From Pseudovibrio denitrificans JCM 12308 (lineage in GTDB: Bacteria; Pseudomonadota; Alphaproteobacteria; Rhizobiales; Stappiaceae): a stretch of DNA of 64,000 bases. The notes below the pieces were generated by a model, which saw nothing but the letters and a program-made list of their open reading frames with translations, was not told the origin of the DNA and ran no database searches. The stretch spans positions 1 through 64,000 of the forward strand of contig NZ_BAZK01000003.1 in the NCBI RefSeq assembly GCF_001310815.1, read 5' to 3'. The position numbers and the translations under genes were made by a program. Positions 48,519-59,100 of the stretch are shown here, piece by piece. Positions within the stretch are counted from its first letter, which is position 1, and each line of letters starts with the position of its first letter.

Positions 48519-49420
48519 TGCGTTGGCTCCATTGCCGCGTCCCCCGAAGCGGTCTTTGTGTAGGTCAGGGTGTCAAGATTGAGTGCACCCTCGAATTCAA
48601 TTGCGGTTTCACCGGTCATCATGATGTGGTCGTTATCCTCACGCCACTCAATACCTAGCGGTCCTCCCGGCAAGTGGACGGTGCACTTGCGTGCAGTCCG
48701 GCCAGTACGCGCTGCAGCAACACCAGTTGCGCAGGCTGCGGTGCCACAGGCTCGCGTCAAGCCAACACCACGTTCCCAGACCTTCAGGCGGATTTCGTTT
48801 TCGCCGATAATCTGAGCAAGGGAGATATTCGCCTTTTCAGGGAACATCGGATGACACTCAAGCAATGGTCCAAATCGCTCAAGGTCGTGGGCTTCAATAT
48901 CATCCACCCAGAAAATCGCATGCGGATTACCAACATTCACAACGCTTGGAGAATGCAAAACCGGCGCATCAATCGGCCCGATCTGCAACTCAATAGCGCG
49001 CGTATCAGCAAACTCTTCGGCAAGCGGAATCTGATCCCACTCAAGACGAGGAGTACCCATGTCAACGCTCACCAGCGTTTCAGTGTCAGAAGCATGCGCA
49101 ATCAGCAAACCAGCGTTGGTCTGAATGGTAACGCCTGGAGTGCCAGCTTCACCCATTAGCAGACGGCCAATGCAGCGTGTTGCGTTACCGCAAGCATCGA
49201 CTTCACTACCATCGCGGTTATGGATGCGCATAAAAGCATAAGCATCGGAACTTGCAGGCTCGACCGTAATCATCTGGTCAAAGCCGATACCCTTTTCACG
49301 GTCTCCGATAGTCGCGATTTGCGCCGGAGTTAAGATGACCTTTTTCTCGCGGCTGTCAAACACCACGAAGTCATTGCCTAAACCGTTCATTTTCAAAAAG
49401 GGAACCAGCGTATCCGCCAT
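48515..49420 (-). CDS. dapF: Diaminopimelate epimerase
   Basis: Converts LL- to meso-diaminopimelate for lysine and peptidoglycan. The two active-site cysteines are in DACGNATRC and RACGTAACATG; FLKMNGLGNDFVV is the N-terminal signature. ATG 49420 is preferred because GGAAG precedes it by seven bases; ATG 49438 is the alternative. The protein has 301 residues, slightly long because of a C-terminal extension. It is coupled to mtaB. Confidence 0.93.
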   Translation of the reverse strand: MADTLVPFLKMNGLGNDFVVFDSREKKVILTPAQIATIGDREKGIGFDQMITVEPASSDAYAFMRIHNRDGSEVDACGNATRCIGRLLMGEAGTPGVTIQTNAGLLIAHASDTETLVSVDMGTPRLEWDQIPLAEEFADTRAIELQIGPIDAPVLHSPSVVNVGNPHAIFWVDDIEAHDLERFGPLLECHPMFPEKANISLAQIIGENEIRLKVWERGVGLTRACGTAACATGVAAARTGRTARKCTVHLPGGPLGIEWREDNDHIMMTGETAIEFEGALNLDTLTYTKTASGDAAMEPTQ

Positions 49421-49572
49421 GAGCTTGCTTCCATTCATGCGTAATCCGTCAAGAAGGCACTATATGGAGTAAATTACTTTAGATTACTAGGGAAAATGCA
49501 GGGAAAAGCCTCCCCTGAGACAATTGAGAGGCCAGCTTTAAAGCCTCCCTAATCGAATCCTCTGGTTTTGCA

Positions 49573-50145
49573 CTATTCCGCACAGACTTCGAGCATGTCG
49601 CCGGGCGCCATTTCTTTCAATATCTCCCGCATCACTTCAGGGTAAACAGCCACACATCCCTCTGTTGGCAGGAAGCCTTCACGCGCCACGTGAAAGAAGA
49701 TCGCGCTGCCTTCGCCTTTCACTGCTGGGTACATATTACAATCCAGCACCACGACGATGTCATAGAGCCGGTCATCCCGCCACATCTTCTCATGGCTCGG
49801 CTCAAAGGGTAGGTCTACAGGACGATTGTACAGAGCATCCTCTGGAGAATCACACCACCCATCACTCTGAGATAGCGGCGAAACTGGTAAATAGGTCACT
49901 GGACAGGACCCGCGGTCCGCTCGGTAATACACATTCAGCAGTTCAAAACGTCCAATCGGCGTTGCACCATCGCCCTCGCGTTTTGTGTGGGTCAAACCAG
50001 ACCTTCCAAGTGCACACGCAAATGTTACCGCACCCAAAGTCAACGTTCCTGTGTGAGGCTCGTTACCTGTATGCCGCACAAATAGGGTCTTTTGGGTCTT
50101 TTTAAGCAACTTTGCGGGTGGAGTGGGTACTGCGAGAGGAAGCAT
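49573..50145 (-). CDS. L,D-transpeptidase family protein
   Basis: A YkuD-fold protein of 190 residues. The catalytic motif is FFHVAREGFLPTEGCVAVY, i.e. His-X(n)-Gly-Cys. The KREGDGATPIGRFEL, YRADRGSCPVTYLP and GWCDSPEDALYNRPV blocks mark a conserved alphaproteobacterial subgroup lacking a clear signal peptide. It probably modifies peptidoglycan cross-links or attaches outer-membrane proteins, but its export route is not obvious. A GTG at 50208 would lengthen it by 21 poorly conserved residues. Confidence 0.85.
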   Translation of the reverse strand: MLPLAVPTPPAKLLKKTQKTLFVRHTGNEPHTGTLTLGAVTFACALGRSGLTHTKREGDGATPIGRFELLNVYYRADRGSCPVTYLPVSPLSQSDGWCDSPEDALYNRPVDLPFEPSHEKMWRDDRLYDIVVVLDCNMYPAVKGEGSAIFFHVAREGFLPTEGCVAVYPEVMREILKEMAPGDMLEVCAE

Positions 50146-50344
50146 TGACGAACCTGTTGTCCTGCGGAAAACACCGGGAGAAACACTCCCAAATAAAGCG
50201 GGGGTCACTTACGCGTGAAGTAGATTTTACGAAAAACTTTGAGATTTACCACGTTTTTGCTCGCCTTTTTTTCGGCAACCCTTCATGTATTTATGTGAGA
50301 TAAGTTTTAGGGCTAGCACCAAAGATTGGTGATTGGGTGAGAAT

Positions 50345-51028
50345 ATGACTGCACGTAAAATTCTGCTTGTAGATGACGATAATGATCTGCGCGAAGCTCT
50401 GGTTGAGCAGCTTTCGCTTTATGATGAATTTGAAACCACTCAAGCTGACAGTGCTGCTGCTGGCATCAAAAAAGCAAAAGAAGATCATTTTGACCTCGTT
50501 CTGATGGACGTTGGTCTGCCGGACATCGATGGCCGTGAAGCTGTAAAGCTGCTGCGCAAAGCAGGCTTTGGCGCTCCTGTCATCATGCTCACTGGTCATG
50601 ACACAGACAGCGATACCATTCTTGGTCTGGAAGCTGGCGCAAACGACTACGTTACCAAGCCGTTCAAGTTTGCTGTTCTCCTCGCTCGCATCCGTGCACA
50701 CCTGCGCCAGCACGAGCAGAGCGAAGACGCTGTGTTCACCATTGGCCGTTACTCCTTCCAGCCTGCTGCAAAGTCCATGCAGGACGAAAGCGGTGCGAAG
50801 GTTCGTCTGACCGAGAAAGAGACTTCCATCCTGAAGTTCCTCTACCGCGCAGGCGAAAAGCCAGTGACACGCGATGTACTGCTGCATGAAGTTTGGGGCT
50901 ACAACTCCGGCGTCACCACACACACGCTGGAAACCCACATTTACCGTCTGCGTCAGAAAATCGAGCGTGATCCGTCCAATGCGGAGCTTCTGGTCACAGA
51001 AGCCGGTGGATATAAGCTTGTACCTTGA
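50345..51028 (+). CDS. cenR: OmpR-family response regulator CenR/OtpR
   Basis: A 227-residue two-component regulator. The receiver domain has the acidic pocket D10-D12, the phosphoacceptor D55 (LVLMDVGLPD), T83 and K105; the C-terminal winged helix ends HIYRLRQKIERDPSNAELL and GGYKLVP. It is very close to the CenR/OtpR regulators of Caulobacter and Brucella, which control envelope integrity and are essential or nearly so. ATG 50345 has GGTGAG upstream. The cognate kinase (CenK) is not in the window. It is followed 25 bases later by a lone cyclic-nucleotide-binding protein, as in relatives. Confidence 0.88.
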   Translation: MTARKILLVDDDNDLREALVEQLSLYDEFETTQADSAAAGIKKAKEDHFDLVLMDVGLPDIDGREAVKLLRKAGFGAPVIMLTGHDTDSDTILGLEAGANDYVTKPFKFAVLLARIRAHLRQHEQSEDAVFTIGRYSFQPAAKSMQDESGAKVRLTEKETSILKFLYRAGEKPVTRDVLLHEVWGYNSGVTTHTLETHIYRLRQKIERDPSNAELLVTEAGGYKLVP

Positions 51029-51053
51029 GGCATAAGCGGCTAATTCAAGAACT

Positions 51054-51560
51054 ATGAGTCTAGCCCGCGACATCGAAATCTTAAGACGCGTTCCACTCCT
51101 CTCGCAGTTTACAGAGGACCAGCTGCGCCTGCTCGCCTTCAGTGCGGAAACAATGCAGGTATCAAAAGGCGGAACAGTTTTTAATGAAGGTGAGCGGGCA
51201 GACGGCGGCATCGTGCTGACAATCGGCAAGGTGCAGCTTGAGACCGGGATGGGGCGCGACTCGCGTCCCCGCGGCACTTATGGCCCCGGCACTTTATTTG
51301 GCGAAAACGCTCTGATGGCTGAAGGCAAACGCCCAGCCCGCGCAGTTGCTCTCGAAAACTGTGAGCTGATCCGCATTCGCCGCGCACTCTTCTCCCGCAT
51401 GCTTCAGGAATTTCCCGAAACTGCTCGCAAGCTTTACGTCGATAAAGCAAACGAGTTCACCACCGCAGCCGCTGCTTTGGCTTGCGTTGGCCGAAAGCTG
51501 GATGAAGTGGACGCTCTCAACGAACGTCATAAGCAAGAAGTCGCGGCAAAGCGCAGCTAA
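51054..51560 (+). CDS. Stand-alone cyclic-nucleotide-binding-domain protein
   Basis: A 168-residue CRP-like cNMP-binding domain with no DNA-binding part. The beta-roll runs from about residue 12 to 125 (LSQFTEDQLRLLAFSAETMQ; PGTLFGENALMAEGKRPARA, where the Glu and Arg occupy the phosphate-binding cassette). A helical C-terminus follows. Its position behind cenR is conserved in alphaproteobacteria, and in Brucella the neighbour is described as a cAMP-binding protein acting with OtpR. It probably links cyclic nucleotide levels to envelope control. Confidence 0.85.
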   Translation: MSLARDIEILRRVPLLSQFTEDQLRLLAFSAETMQVSKGGTVFNEGERADGGIVLTIGKVQLETGMGRDSRPRGTYGPGTLFGENALMAEGKRPARAVALENCELIRIRRALFSRMLQEFPETARKLYVDKANEFTTAAAALACVGRKLDEVDALNERHKQEVAAKRS

Positions 51561-51572
51561 AACACAAGCTAA

Positions 51573-52043
51573 CTAAAGCGGCTTTTGCACTCTGCTCTCT
51601 TTAAAATCATAGACAATCGAGCTTTCAATTTTGGTGATGTAAGCCCGTTTCGTGAACTTCTCAAAGGCAAGGCTTTTCAGATGGTCGATATCGCGCACAC
51701 GTAAATGCGCAATGATATCGTAAACCCCACTGATGAGCGTGACGGATTTCACTTCCGGCAGCCCGACCACCTCCTGCATGAACTCTTCCACTAAAAGAGC
51801 TTCGTGCCGATCCAGCTGAATGAAGAACATAGCCTCAAACCCAACGCCATAGGCCTTCGGGTCCACAACAGCGTGGCTACTCTTTAAAATGCCACTGTCT
51901 TTCAGTCGCTTAATGCGTTCATGACAAGCTGATGGACTGAGGTTGACCTCCGCTGCGACCTGTTTATTGGGCAGGAGTGCATTATTCTGCAAAATCTCCA
52001 ATATAGCGAAGTCTGTTCGGTCTAGCTGGGCGTATGAGTTCAT
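51573..52043 (-). CDS. Lrp/AsnC-family transcriptional regulator
   Basis: A 156-residue regulator with an N-terminal HTH (LDRTDFAILEILQNN, then QVAAEVNLSPSACHERIKRL) and a C-terminal RAM ligand-binding domain (VKSVTLISGVYDIIAHLRVRD). It is transcribed divergently from the LysE-family exporter at 52134, a classical arrangement in which an Lrp-type protein senses the amino acid that the exporter removes. Confidence 0.9.
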   Translation of the reverse strand: MNSYAQLDRTDFAILEILQNNALLPNKQVAAEVNLSPSACHERIKRLKDSGILKSSHAVVDPKAYGVGFEAMFFIQLDRHEALLVEEFMQEVVGLPEVKSVTLISGVYDIIAHLRVRDIDHLKSLAFEKFTKRAYITKIESSIVYDFKESRVQKPL

Positions 52044-52133
52044 TTTTCGGAATCTATTCGATATTCTGAAGGTGGTGGCAGGAGTATATTCGGAGAAAAT
52101 TTGGAATAAAACCCCCGCAAGAATTTACTCCCA

Positions 52134-52756
52134 ATGGCAGCGAATACTCTCCTTTTCTCATCACCATTCTCAGTCTGATCATCGTTCCTGGTCCGGATAT
52201 GCTCTACGTGACCAGCCGCGCTCTCGCGAGCGGTCGCCCCGCCGCTCTGAAAGCATCTCTCGGTATCTCTGCCGGATACCTTGTGTTCACTGTGTTGGTT
52301 GCTGCCGGTTTTCAGTCCCTCTTCCTTGCAGAACCAAGGCTGTTTCAGGCGATCCGCTGGATGGGTCTGGCCTATCTTATGTATCTAGCTTATCGCTTGT
52401 TTTTTGCTGGCGGCATGTGGACCTCTGAAGAAGAACAGCAAGCTCCAACAGAGACCAATGACCTGAAGTTCGGCTTCCTGACCAGCCTGCTCAACCCCAA
52501 GGGCATGCTCTTCTACTTCTCTTTACTGCCGCAGTTTTATGTGCCTGAGGTCATGCCATTCTGGGTCTATGCATTGATCTTCGGCATGGTTGCCAGCCTT
52601 CTCTGCCTGATTGTCTACTATGGCGTCGGCAGCCTCGTGTCCGGCCCTGCACGCCTTTGGCTTGCAAACAGCAACAATGGCAAACGCGTCTCTATGCTCG
52701 CCAGTCTCTGTGTCTTCGCAGTTGGCATCTCCATGGTCGTTGCCGATATGGCCTAA
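52134..52756 (+). CDS. LysE-family amino-acid exporter, one frame break near its start
   Basis: Six-helix exporter of about 207 residues. ATG 52134 starts MAANTLL; one T is missing in the T run at 52153-52156, and restoring it reads FLITILSLIIVPGPDMLYV, the family's N-terminal signature with its Pro-Gly-Pro. The second block LTSLLNPKGMLFYFSLLPQF is intact. A start at ATG 52199 would remove the first helix and the PGP motif, so I do not accept it. It is divergent from the Lrp/AsnC gene. Confidence 0.82.
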
Positions 52757-52895
52757 AGCCATCTGCACGAACAAGTGAAAAGCACACGAGCTATAAAGCC
52801 ACAAGCTTGTGATATGACTGCATGATGCCCTCATGCAGTCATAGTTTGCCGCTTTGACTGAGATGGAACAGCTCGCTCAAAGAGGAAGTCTTTCG

Positions 52896-53572
52896 ATGCC
52901 AAGTTCACTCACAAAAGCACTCGCAAGTACTGCTTTGGCAATGCTGCTGGCAGTTGCAGCTCCAAGCACCTCCGTGCTTGCGCAGAACACTTCACCGGAG
53001 GAGTTCTTTGCCGTAGTTAAAGCGAAAGATCTGGGGAAGCTGGATCAAATCGCTCAAGCCGGCAGCTCATTGGATCTTCGCAATGAGGAAGGCGATACAG
53101 CAATCATCATCGCCGCACGGCGTGGTGATCTCGCATTGCTTGAACATCTGGTCAAGCTCGGAGCGGATATCAACCTGCAAGATGCCAATAAGCGTGACGT
53201 CCTGAACATCGCGATTACGACGAGAAACCCAGATTTAGCCCGACGTGCTCTGGATCTGGGCATTGATCCTGCGATGGTGACATCCGTCTACGAAGGGTCA
53301 GCGCTTATCTATGGCAGCCATCAGGCGCGGTCGAGATTGTGTCCATGTTGATTGATGCCGGCGCACCTCTGGACCACGTCAACAACCTCGGTTGGACTGC
53401 CCTTCTGGAAGCAACCATCCTAGGTGATGGCAGCGAGCCCTATCAGGCGATCGTCGAAAAGCTGGTTGATGCCGGCGCCAGCAAAACCATCGCCGACCGC
53501 AATGGCAACCTCCCAATCGACCACGCCCGCAACAAAGGCCACACGGAGATTGTGGAGTTGCTGGAAGACTAG
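52896..53572 (+). CDS. Secreted ankyrin-repeat protein, one frame break
   Basis: Sec signal peptide (about residues 1-30, ending near VLAQ) and about five ankyrin repeats (NEEGDTAIIIAARRGDLALL; QDANKRDVLNIAITTRNPDL; HVNNLGWTALLEATIL; DRNGNLPIDHARNKGHTEIV). One G is missing near 53324; restoring it reads SHQGAVEIVSMLIDAGAPLDH. AGGAAG is seven bases before ATG 52896. It is probably periplasmic and binds another protein. Ankyrin proteins are common in host-associated marine alphaproteobacteria, but a host role is only inference. Confidence 0.82.
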
Positions 53573-53590
53573 TGCGAGCTGAGGGAGACG

Positions 53591-54154
53591 TTATTGAAAT
53601 GTCGGATTGCGCTGACTTTCTGCTTCCTGCAGTAGTCGCTCCCAACTTGCCCGCGCTTTGGAACTAGGCTTTTCCTTAGATATTCTTATAAGCAACTCCT
53701 GAAACCGTCTCTGTTTAGAAATCTCAAGAACTGATAAGGGATTTCCATCGACCTTGATCTCAGGACTGCCCTTGAAGTGTTCGATTGTATCTACATGAGC
53801 TTCTAAGCGTTGGGTCAGCTCTCTGATGGTTAGTCCGGTTGCTTTTTGTATAGCGATCCGAAAATCATCAACTGCTTCATGGGAGCGATCAAGGTGACTT
53901 TGAGCAATTCCGCGTTCCAAGTACAAAATAGCCAGCTTTTGCTCCTCAGAACTGACGAAGCTGTTCCAGAACTCTAGTTTAAGAGCAATATTGCAAGCAC
54001 GAACCTTTCTTACTTCTGAGATCTCAGGCTTTCTACAGGTTCCTGCAAAAATGCTGGAAGTGAAACCTGCAATCCAGACTGACAGAAGCAAAATCACTAA
54101 GCCCAACGTGAGCGGCCATTTGAATGAGAAGCCTGTAGCGGTATCTTTGCTCAC
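53591..54154 (-). CDS. Hypothetical membrane-anchored protein with TPR-like region
   Basis: A 187-residue protein I cannot assign to a named family. One N-terminal membrane helix (about residues 13-38) is followed by a soluble helical part with a TPR-like LAILYLERGIAQSHLDRSHEAVDDFRIA segment, described here by position (about 79-107). It ends in a charged helix. Two cysteines (C40 and C54) could form a disulfide if the domain is periplasmic. It converges on the ankyrin gene. Confidence 0.65.
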   Translation of the reverse strand: MSKDTATGFSFKWPLTLGLVILLLSVWIAGFTSSIFAGTCRKPEISEVRKVRACNIALKLEFWNSFVSSEEQKLAILYLERGIAQSHLDRSHEAVDDFRIAIQKATGLTIRELTQRLEAHVDTIEHFKGSPEIKVDGNPLSVLEISKQRRFQELLIRISKEKPSSKARASWERLLQEAESQRNPTFQ

Positions 54155-54242
54155 CTAACTCTCCGAGCCTGCCTTGTGAGCTTTCCATATAGCAAGGGCG
54201 CCACGAGGGCGCCCTGAAAAACTTTGAAAACTTCTGATTTAA

Positions 54243-54848
54243 TCAGTGCCAAGGATGGCTCAGTTCAAGCTTGTCTTCGTAGCTGTCGATGTGCTGGGTC
54301 TTCTCGAAAGTCTGACCAATGTCATCAAGGCCGTTCAGCAGGCAGTGCTTGCGGTGTGGGTCCAGATCGAACTTGATCGCGCCACCGTCTGGGCCGCGAA
54401 CTTCCTGCTCTTCCAGATCAACAGTCAGGGTCGCGTTTGCACCGCGGGATGCATCGTCCATCAGCTTGTCGAGGTCTTCCTGGCTTACAATGATTGGCAG
54501 AATACCGTTCTTGAAGCAGTTGTTATAGAAGATGTCAGCAAAGCTGGTGGAGATCACACAGCGGATACCGAAGTCCAACAGCGCCCATGGAGCGTGCTCA
54601 CGGGAAGAACCACAGCCGAAGTTATCGCCAGCAACGAGGATCTGAGCTTTCTCATAGCTTGGCTTGTTCAGCACGAACTCTTCGTTCTTGGAGCCGTCGT
54701 CGTTGGTGCGCATCTCATGGAAAAGTGCAGTGCCAAGGCCCGAACGCTTGATGGTTTTCAAAAACTGCTTCGGGATGATCATATCGGTGTCGATGTTGAC
54801 CAACGGCAAAGGTGCAGCAACGCCTGTCAGTACTGTAAACTTTTCCAT
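54243..54848 (-). CDS. leuD: 3-isopropylmalate dehydratase small subunit
   Basis: Small (swivel-domain) subunit of isopropylmalate isomerase in leucine synthesis; it works with LeuC, which is not in the window. Signatures [31 protein letters not shown] and [15 protein letters not shown] are intact. The protein has 201 residues, as usual. It lies 40 bases downstream of argC on the same strand. Confidence 0.95.
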   Translation of the reverse strand: MEKFTVLTGVAAPLPLVNIDTDMIIPKQFLKTIKRSGLGTALFHEMRTNDDGSKNEEFVLNKPSYEKAQILVAGDNFGCGSSREHAPWALLDFGIRCVISTSFADIFYNNCFKNGILPIIVSQEDLDKLMDDASRGANATLTVDLEEQEVRGPDGGAIKFDLDPHRKHCLLNGLDDIGQTFEKTQHIDSYEDKLELSHPWH

Positions 54849-54888
54849 GGAATACTCTCCTCGGATCTCTGGAATTCTCTAATTTTTC

Positions 54889-55836
54889 TTAGGCAACAGC
54901 GAGGTCGATGCTCTCGTTCAGGCCCATCATAATATTCAGGTTTTGGACAGCTGCCCCAGAAGCGCCCTTACCAAGGTTGTCGTAGATAGCAACCAACAGA
55001 GCCTGGTGCCGATCGTCGTTGGCAAACACGTGCAACTGCATCTTGTTGGTGCCGTTGAACATCTCTGGGCTCAGGTCTTCGATTGCATTCACGCTTTCAA
55101 GCGGAGCCACTTCCACATCACCAGCCACGCTGGAGAAGTGGTCTGCAAGCGCTTCGTGCAGGTCTTTGCCAGTCGGTGCGTTGCGAAGCTGCCCGAGCTG
55201 CAACGGCACAAATGTCATCATGCCCTGTGCGTAGTTGCCAACTGCAGGCTGGAACAAAGGAGCATGAGCAAGGTCAGCGTAGAACTGCATCTCTGGCAGG
55301 TGCTTGTGACCGAACTGCAAACCATATGGCCAGTAAGAGGACGCCTTATCGTTGCCTTCGTACTTTTCGATCATCTGACGACCACCACCAGTGTACCCGG
55401 AAATCGCATTCACAGTGAACGCATGGGTGGACGGGATAAGGCCAGCTTCAAGCAACGGACGAATAGTTGCGATCACACCCTGAGGGTAACAACCCGGATT
55501 TGATACAAAGCGTGCCTTGGAGATGATCTCCGCCTGATCCTTTGTCATCTCAGGGAAGCCATAGGCCCACTCTGGATTAACACGATGTGCGGAAGACGCA
55601 TCAATCACACGGGTGCTGTCGTTGGTGATGAGCGAGACGCTCTCCAGTGCAGCTGCATCAGGCAGGCATAGAATTGCAACATCAGCAGAATTCAAAAGCT
55701 CTGCACGTGCGTCCAGTTCCTTGCGGCGCTCTGGAGCGATACTTAGGATTTCAATGTCACGGCGCCCAGCCAAACGCTCGCGGATCTGCAGACCCGTAGT
55801 TCCGGCTTCTCCATCAATGAACACGCGCACCGACAT
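54889..55836 (-). CDS. argC: N-acetyl-gamma-glutamyl-phosphate reductase (type 2)
   Basis: NADPH-dependent reductase of arginine synthesis. The nucleotide-binding start is VFIDGEAGTTGLQI; the catalytic cysteine is C116 in SNPGCYPQG; GYTGGGRQMIEKYE and FGHKHLPEM follow. Its 315 residues and sequence fit the short type 2 form found in alphaproteobacteria. ATG 55836 is preceded by AAGGAG; upstream ATGs lack one. Confidence 0.94.
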   Translation of the reverse strand: MSVRVFIDGEAGTTGLQIRERLAGRRDIEILSIAPERRKELDARAELLNSADVAILCLPDAAALESVSLITNDSTRVIDASSAHRVNPEWAYGFPEMTKDQAEIISKARFVSNPGCYPQGVIATIRPLLEAGLIPSTHAFTVNAISGYTGGGRQMIEKYEGNDKASSYWPYGLQFGHKHLPEMQFYADLAHAPLFQPAVGNYAQGMMTFVPLQLGQLRNAPTGKDLHEALADHFSSVAGDVEVAPLESVNAIEDLSPEMFNGTNKMQLHVFANDDRHQALLVAIYDNLGKGASGAAVQNLNIMMGLNESIDLAVA

Positions 55837-56192
55837 TTTTGACTCCTTGGAGCTTGTAGTTGGAATAGGTTCAGGGGTTGTACAACGTCCATCACCCATT
55901 GTCACAGAATAGGGCGCGTTTTTTTAGACCTCTGTCCTCAATTGGCAGTTGAGGGAGGCTCAAGCAACCAGAGGTTCGCCGGGTGGGCTTTTCGAATATT
56001 ACAAGAATTCCCGTATGTCGCTCACATCCGAACACATTCTACTGAAAAGGACGTTTTTACGGTGTTCTTATCGCGTTTCGCATTGAAAAATTGAACAAAT
56101 GCACCTTAATAGGTTTCAAAGGCATAGGCCGCGTCCATGTGGCATGTTCGCGCAGCCTGTGCCGACTATAATGTTGGATGAGGAACGCCTGA
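55837..56192. other. Intergenic region between divergent argC and the glutamate dehydrogenase gene
   Basis: 356 bases without a supported gene. It must contain both promoters. Candidates for the dehydrogenase promoter are TTGAAA (56083) with TAATAG 18 bases later, or the perfect TATAAT at 56167-56172, which has no good -35 and would put the start too near the ribosome binding site. Confidence 0.4.
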
Positions 56193-59100
56193 ATGTCTGG
56201 AACGACAACCGAGGCTAAAGCTGGGCTTATTGCCGATACCTGTGCACTGCTGATTGACGAAAACGAAGACGAAGCAAGGTTTGCCGAAGACCTCTTCTCT
56301 CACGCCGATGCAGAAGATCTCCTGAACTACACCCCATCAGAGCTTGCTGTTGTTTCGCAGGAAGCCTGGCTGATTTCGCAAATCACCCACTGGGGACCCA
56401 TCGAATTCGTGTTTTCAATCCGCAGCCAAATGCTGACGGCAAGCAGCTCGAAGACATCACCGTCGTTGAAATCGTCAACGATAACATGGCCTTCCTCGTA
56501 TCCTCCGTAATGGGGGCAATCCAGACAGCTGGTTACGAAGTTCGCCTCGTTCTGCACCCACTCTTCGTTGTCGAGCGCGATGACGACGGTGGCCTCCAGA
56601 AATTCCACGGCACCGTTGGTCTGGGAGGACCATCCGTTCGCCGCGAAAGTCTCATCCATATTCACCTGACCCGTCTGAACTCCGATGAGGACATCAAGCA
56701 GCTCGAAGAGAGCCTCGATCTTGTTCTCAATGATGTTCGTCAGGCCGTGAATGACTGGCGCCCAATGCGCGACAGAATTCAGCTGGCCGTTGAGGAATAC
56801 CAGCAGGTCCGCGCAAAAGCAGACAACAAGCAGTTCGATGAAGCGATTGCCTTCCTCGAGTGGATGGCTGCTGACAACTTCACTCTTCTCGGTATTCGTG
56901 AATTCATCTTCGACGATACCAGCGAAAACGGCGAGCTTTCCCTGATCGAAGGTTCTGGTCTGGGTATCCTGACCGATCCTAACGTCCGCGTGCTGCGCAA
57001 AGGCTCCGAGTTCGTTGTAATGACACCGGAAATCAGAGAGTTCCTGCTAAAGCCAGAACCGCTGATCATCGGTAAAGCTAATATCCGCAGCCGCGTGCAC
57101 CGTCACGTGCATATGGATTACATCGGCGTGAAGCTGTTTGATGAAGAAGGCAAACTCCGCGGCGAGCTGCGAGTAGTTGGTCTCTTCACAGCAACAGCCT
57201 ACACCCGCTCAACAAGTTCCATTCCTTACATTCGCCATAAGACCGCGAAGGTAATGAAGAACCACGGCTTTGATCCAGAAAGCCACAGTGGTCGTGCGCT
57301 TCGCAATATTCTGGAAGGCTATCCACGTGATGACCTGTTCCAGATTGATGTCGATACGCTCTCCAACTTTGCAGATGCAATTCTGCAGCTGAACGAGCGC
57401 CCACGTGTCCGCGTTCTCTCCAGAACTGACAAGTTCGACCGTTTCGTTTCCATCATCACCTATATTCCGCGTGATCACTTCACCACGAGCATCCGCGAGC
57501 GTGTCGGCAAGTATCTGGCAAACGTCTACGAAGGCCGTCTGTCCGCTTGGTACGCAACGTTCCCGGAAGGCCCGCTTGTCCGCGTCCACTACATCGTTGG
57601 CCGTTATGTCGGTGATACGCCTCAGCCATCTCAGGCAGAGCTGGAAGCTTCCATTCAGGAAATCGTCCGCACATGGACAGACAGCCTGAGAGAAGCTCTG
57701 CGCTCCGTTTATGGCAATGCGATCTCAGGCGCGCTTCTCAAACGCTATGGTTCTGCGTTTGATGGTGCCTATACGTCCGCAACACCAGCAGCGACCGCAA
57801 CCAAGGATATCCGCCGTATCGAGCAGCTCGGTGAGAAACGTCCTCTGGTGATCAGCTTCTACAAGCGTGAGCGTGAAGGTAAGGGCCAGATTTCTCTGCG
57901 TGCATACCATCTCAACAAACCGATTCCGCTGTCCGCCCGTGTTCCGATGCTGGAAAACCTTGGTTTCCGTGTCATCAACGAAAGAACCTATCGGATTACA
58001 CCAGCAGATCGTGAGCTGAGCTACCTGCACGACACCACGCTGCATCTGGATGAGAACCGCTTCCGCAACTTCACCGAAGCGGACATTGAACGACTCGGTG
58101 CTCTGTTCCTCGCAGTCTGGAATAAACAGGCTGAAAACGATGGTTATAACGCCCTTGCACTGACTGCCGGATTGGCTTGGCGGGACATTGCGATGATCCG
58201 CGCGCTCTCCCGCTACCTGCGTCAGGCAGGAATCCTCTATTCTGAAGATTATATGTGGGGAACTCTTAACCGCTATCCACAGATCGCTCAGCAGCTGGTT
58301 CACCTGTTCCATACACGCTTCGATCCTACACTCGGAACGTTTGAACGTTCGGGTAAGGAGAGCCGTCTGATTGATGAGATTTCCGCAAGCCTGGACGAAG
58401 TAACGAGCTTGGATGACGACCGAATCCTCCGTCGTTTCCAGAACCTGATCCTTGCAACTCTGCGCACCAACTTCTTCCAGTTGGATGATGCTGGCCAGCC
58501 GAAAGCAACCTTTGCGTTCAAGCTGGACCCACACAAAGTGGAAGGCCTGCCAAAGCCTCTGCCGTACCGCGAGATCTTTGTCTACAGCCCACGCGTGGAA
58601 GGTGTTCACATGCGCTTCGGCCCAGCAGCCCGTGGTGGTCTGCGCTGGTCTGATCGCGCACAGGATTACCGCACAGAAGTGCTCGGCCTCGTGAAAGCAC
58701 AGCAGGTTAAGAATGCTGTGATTGTTCCGGTTGGCGCAAAAGGTGGCTTCCTGCCGAAGCAGCTTCCAAAAACTGGCAGCGTGATGAGTGGATCGCTGAA
58801 GGCACAGAAGCCTACAAGATCTTCATCTCCTCCCTGCTGGATCTGACAGATAACCTGGACGCTGACCTCATCCTGCCACCAGAGCTGATGGTGCGTCACG
58901 ATCAGGATGATCCATACCTTGTTGTGGCAGCGGATAAAGGCACAGCAACCTTCTCAGACACCGCAAACGCAATCTCTGAAGACAAAGGCTTCTGGCTCGG
59001 TGATGCGTTCGCATCCGGCGGTTCTGCTGGTTATGACCATAAGAAAATGGGCATCACCGCACGCGGCGCATGGGAAGCTGTGAAGCGTCACTTCCGTGAG

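Noticed and set aside
54196..54214. Hairpin GGGCGCC/GGCGCCC downstream of leuD as terminator
   Set aside because: A stem exists but only two T residues follow on the minus strand, so it is not called.
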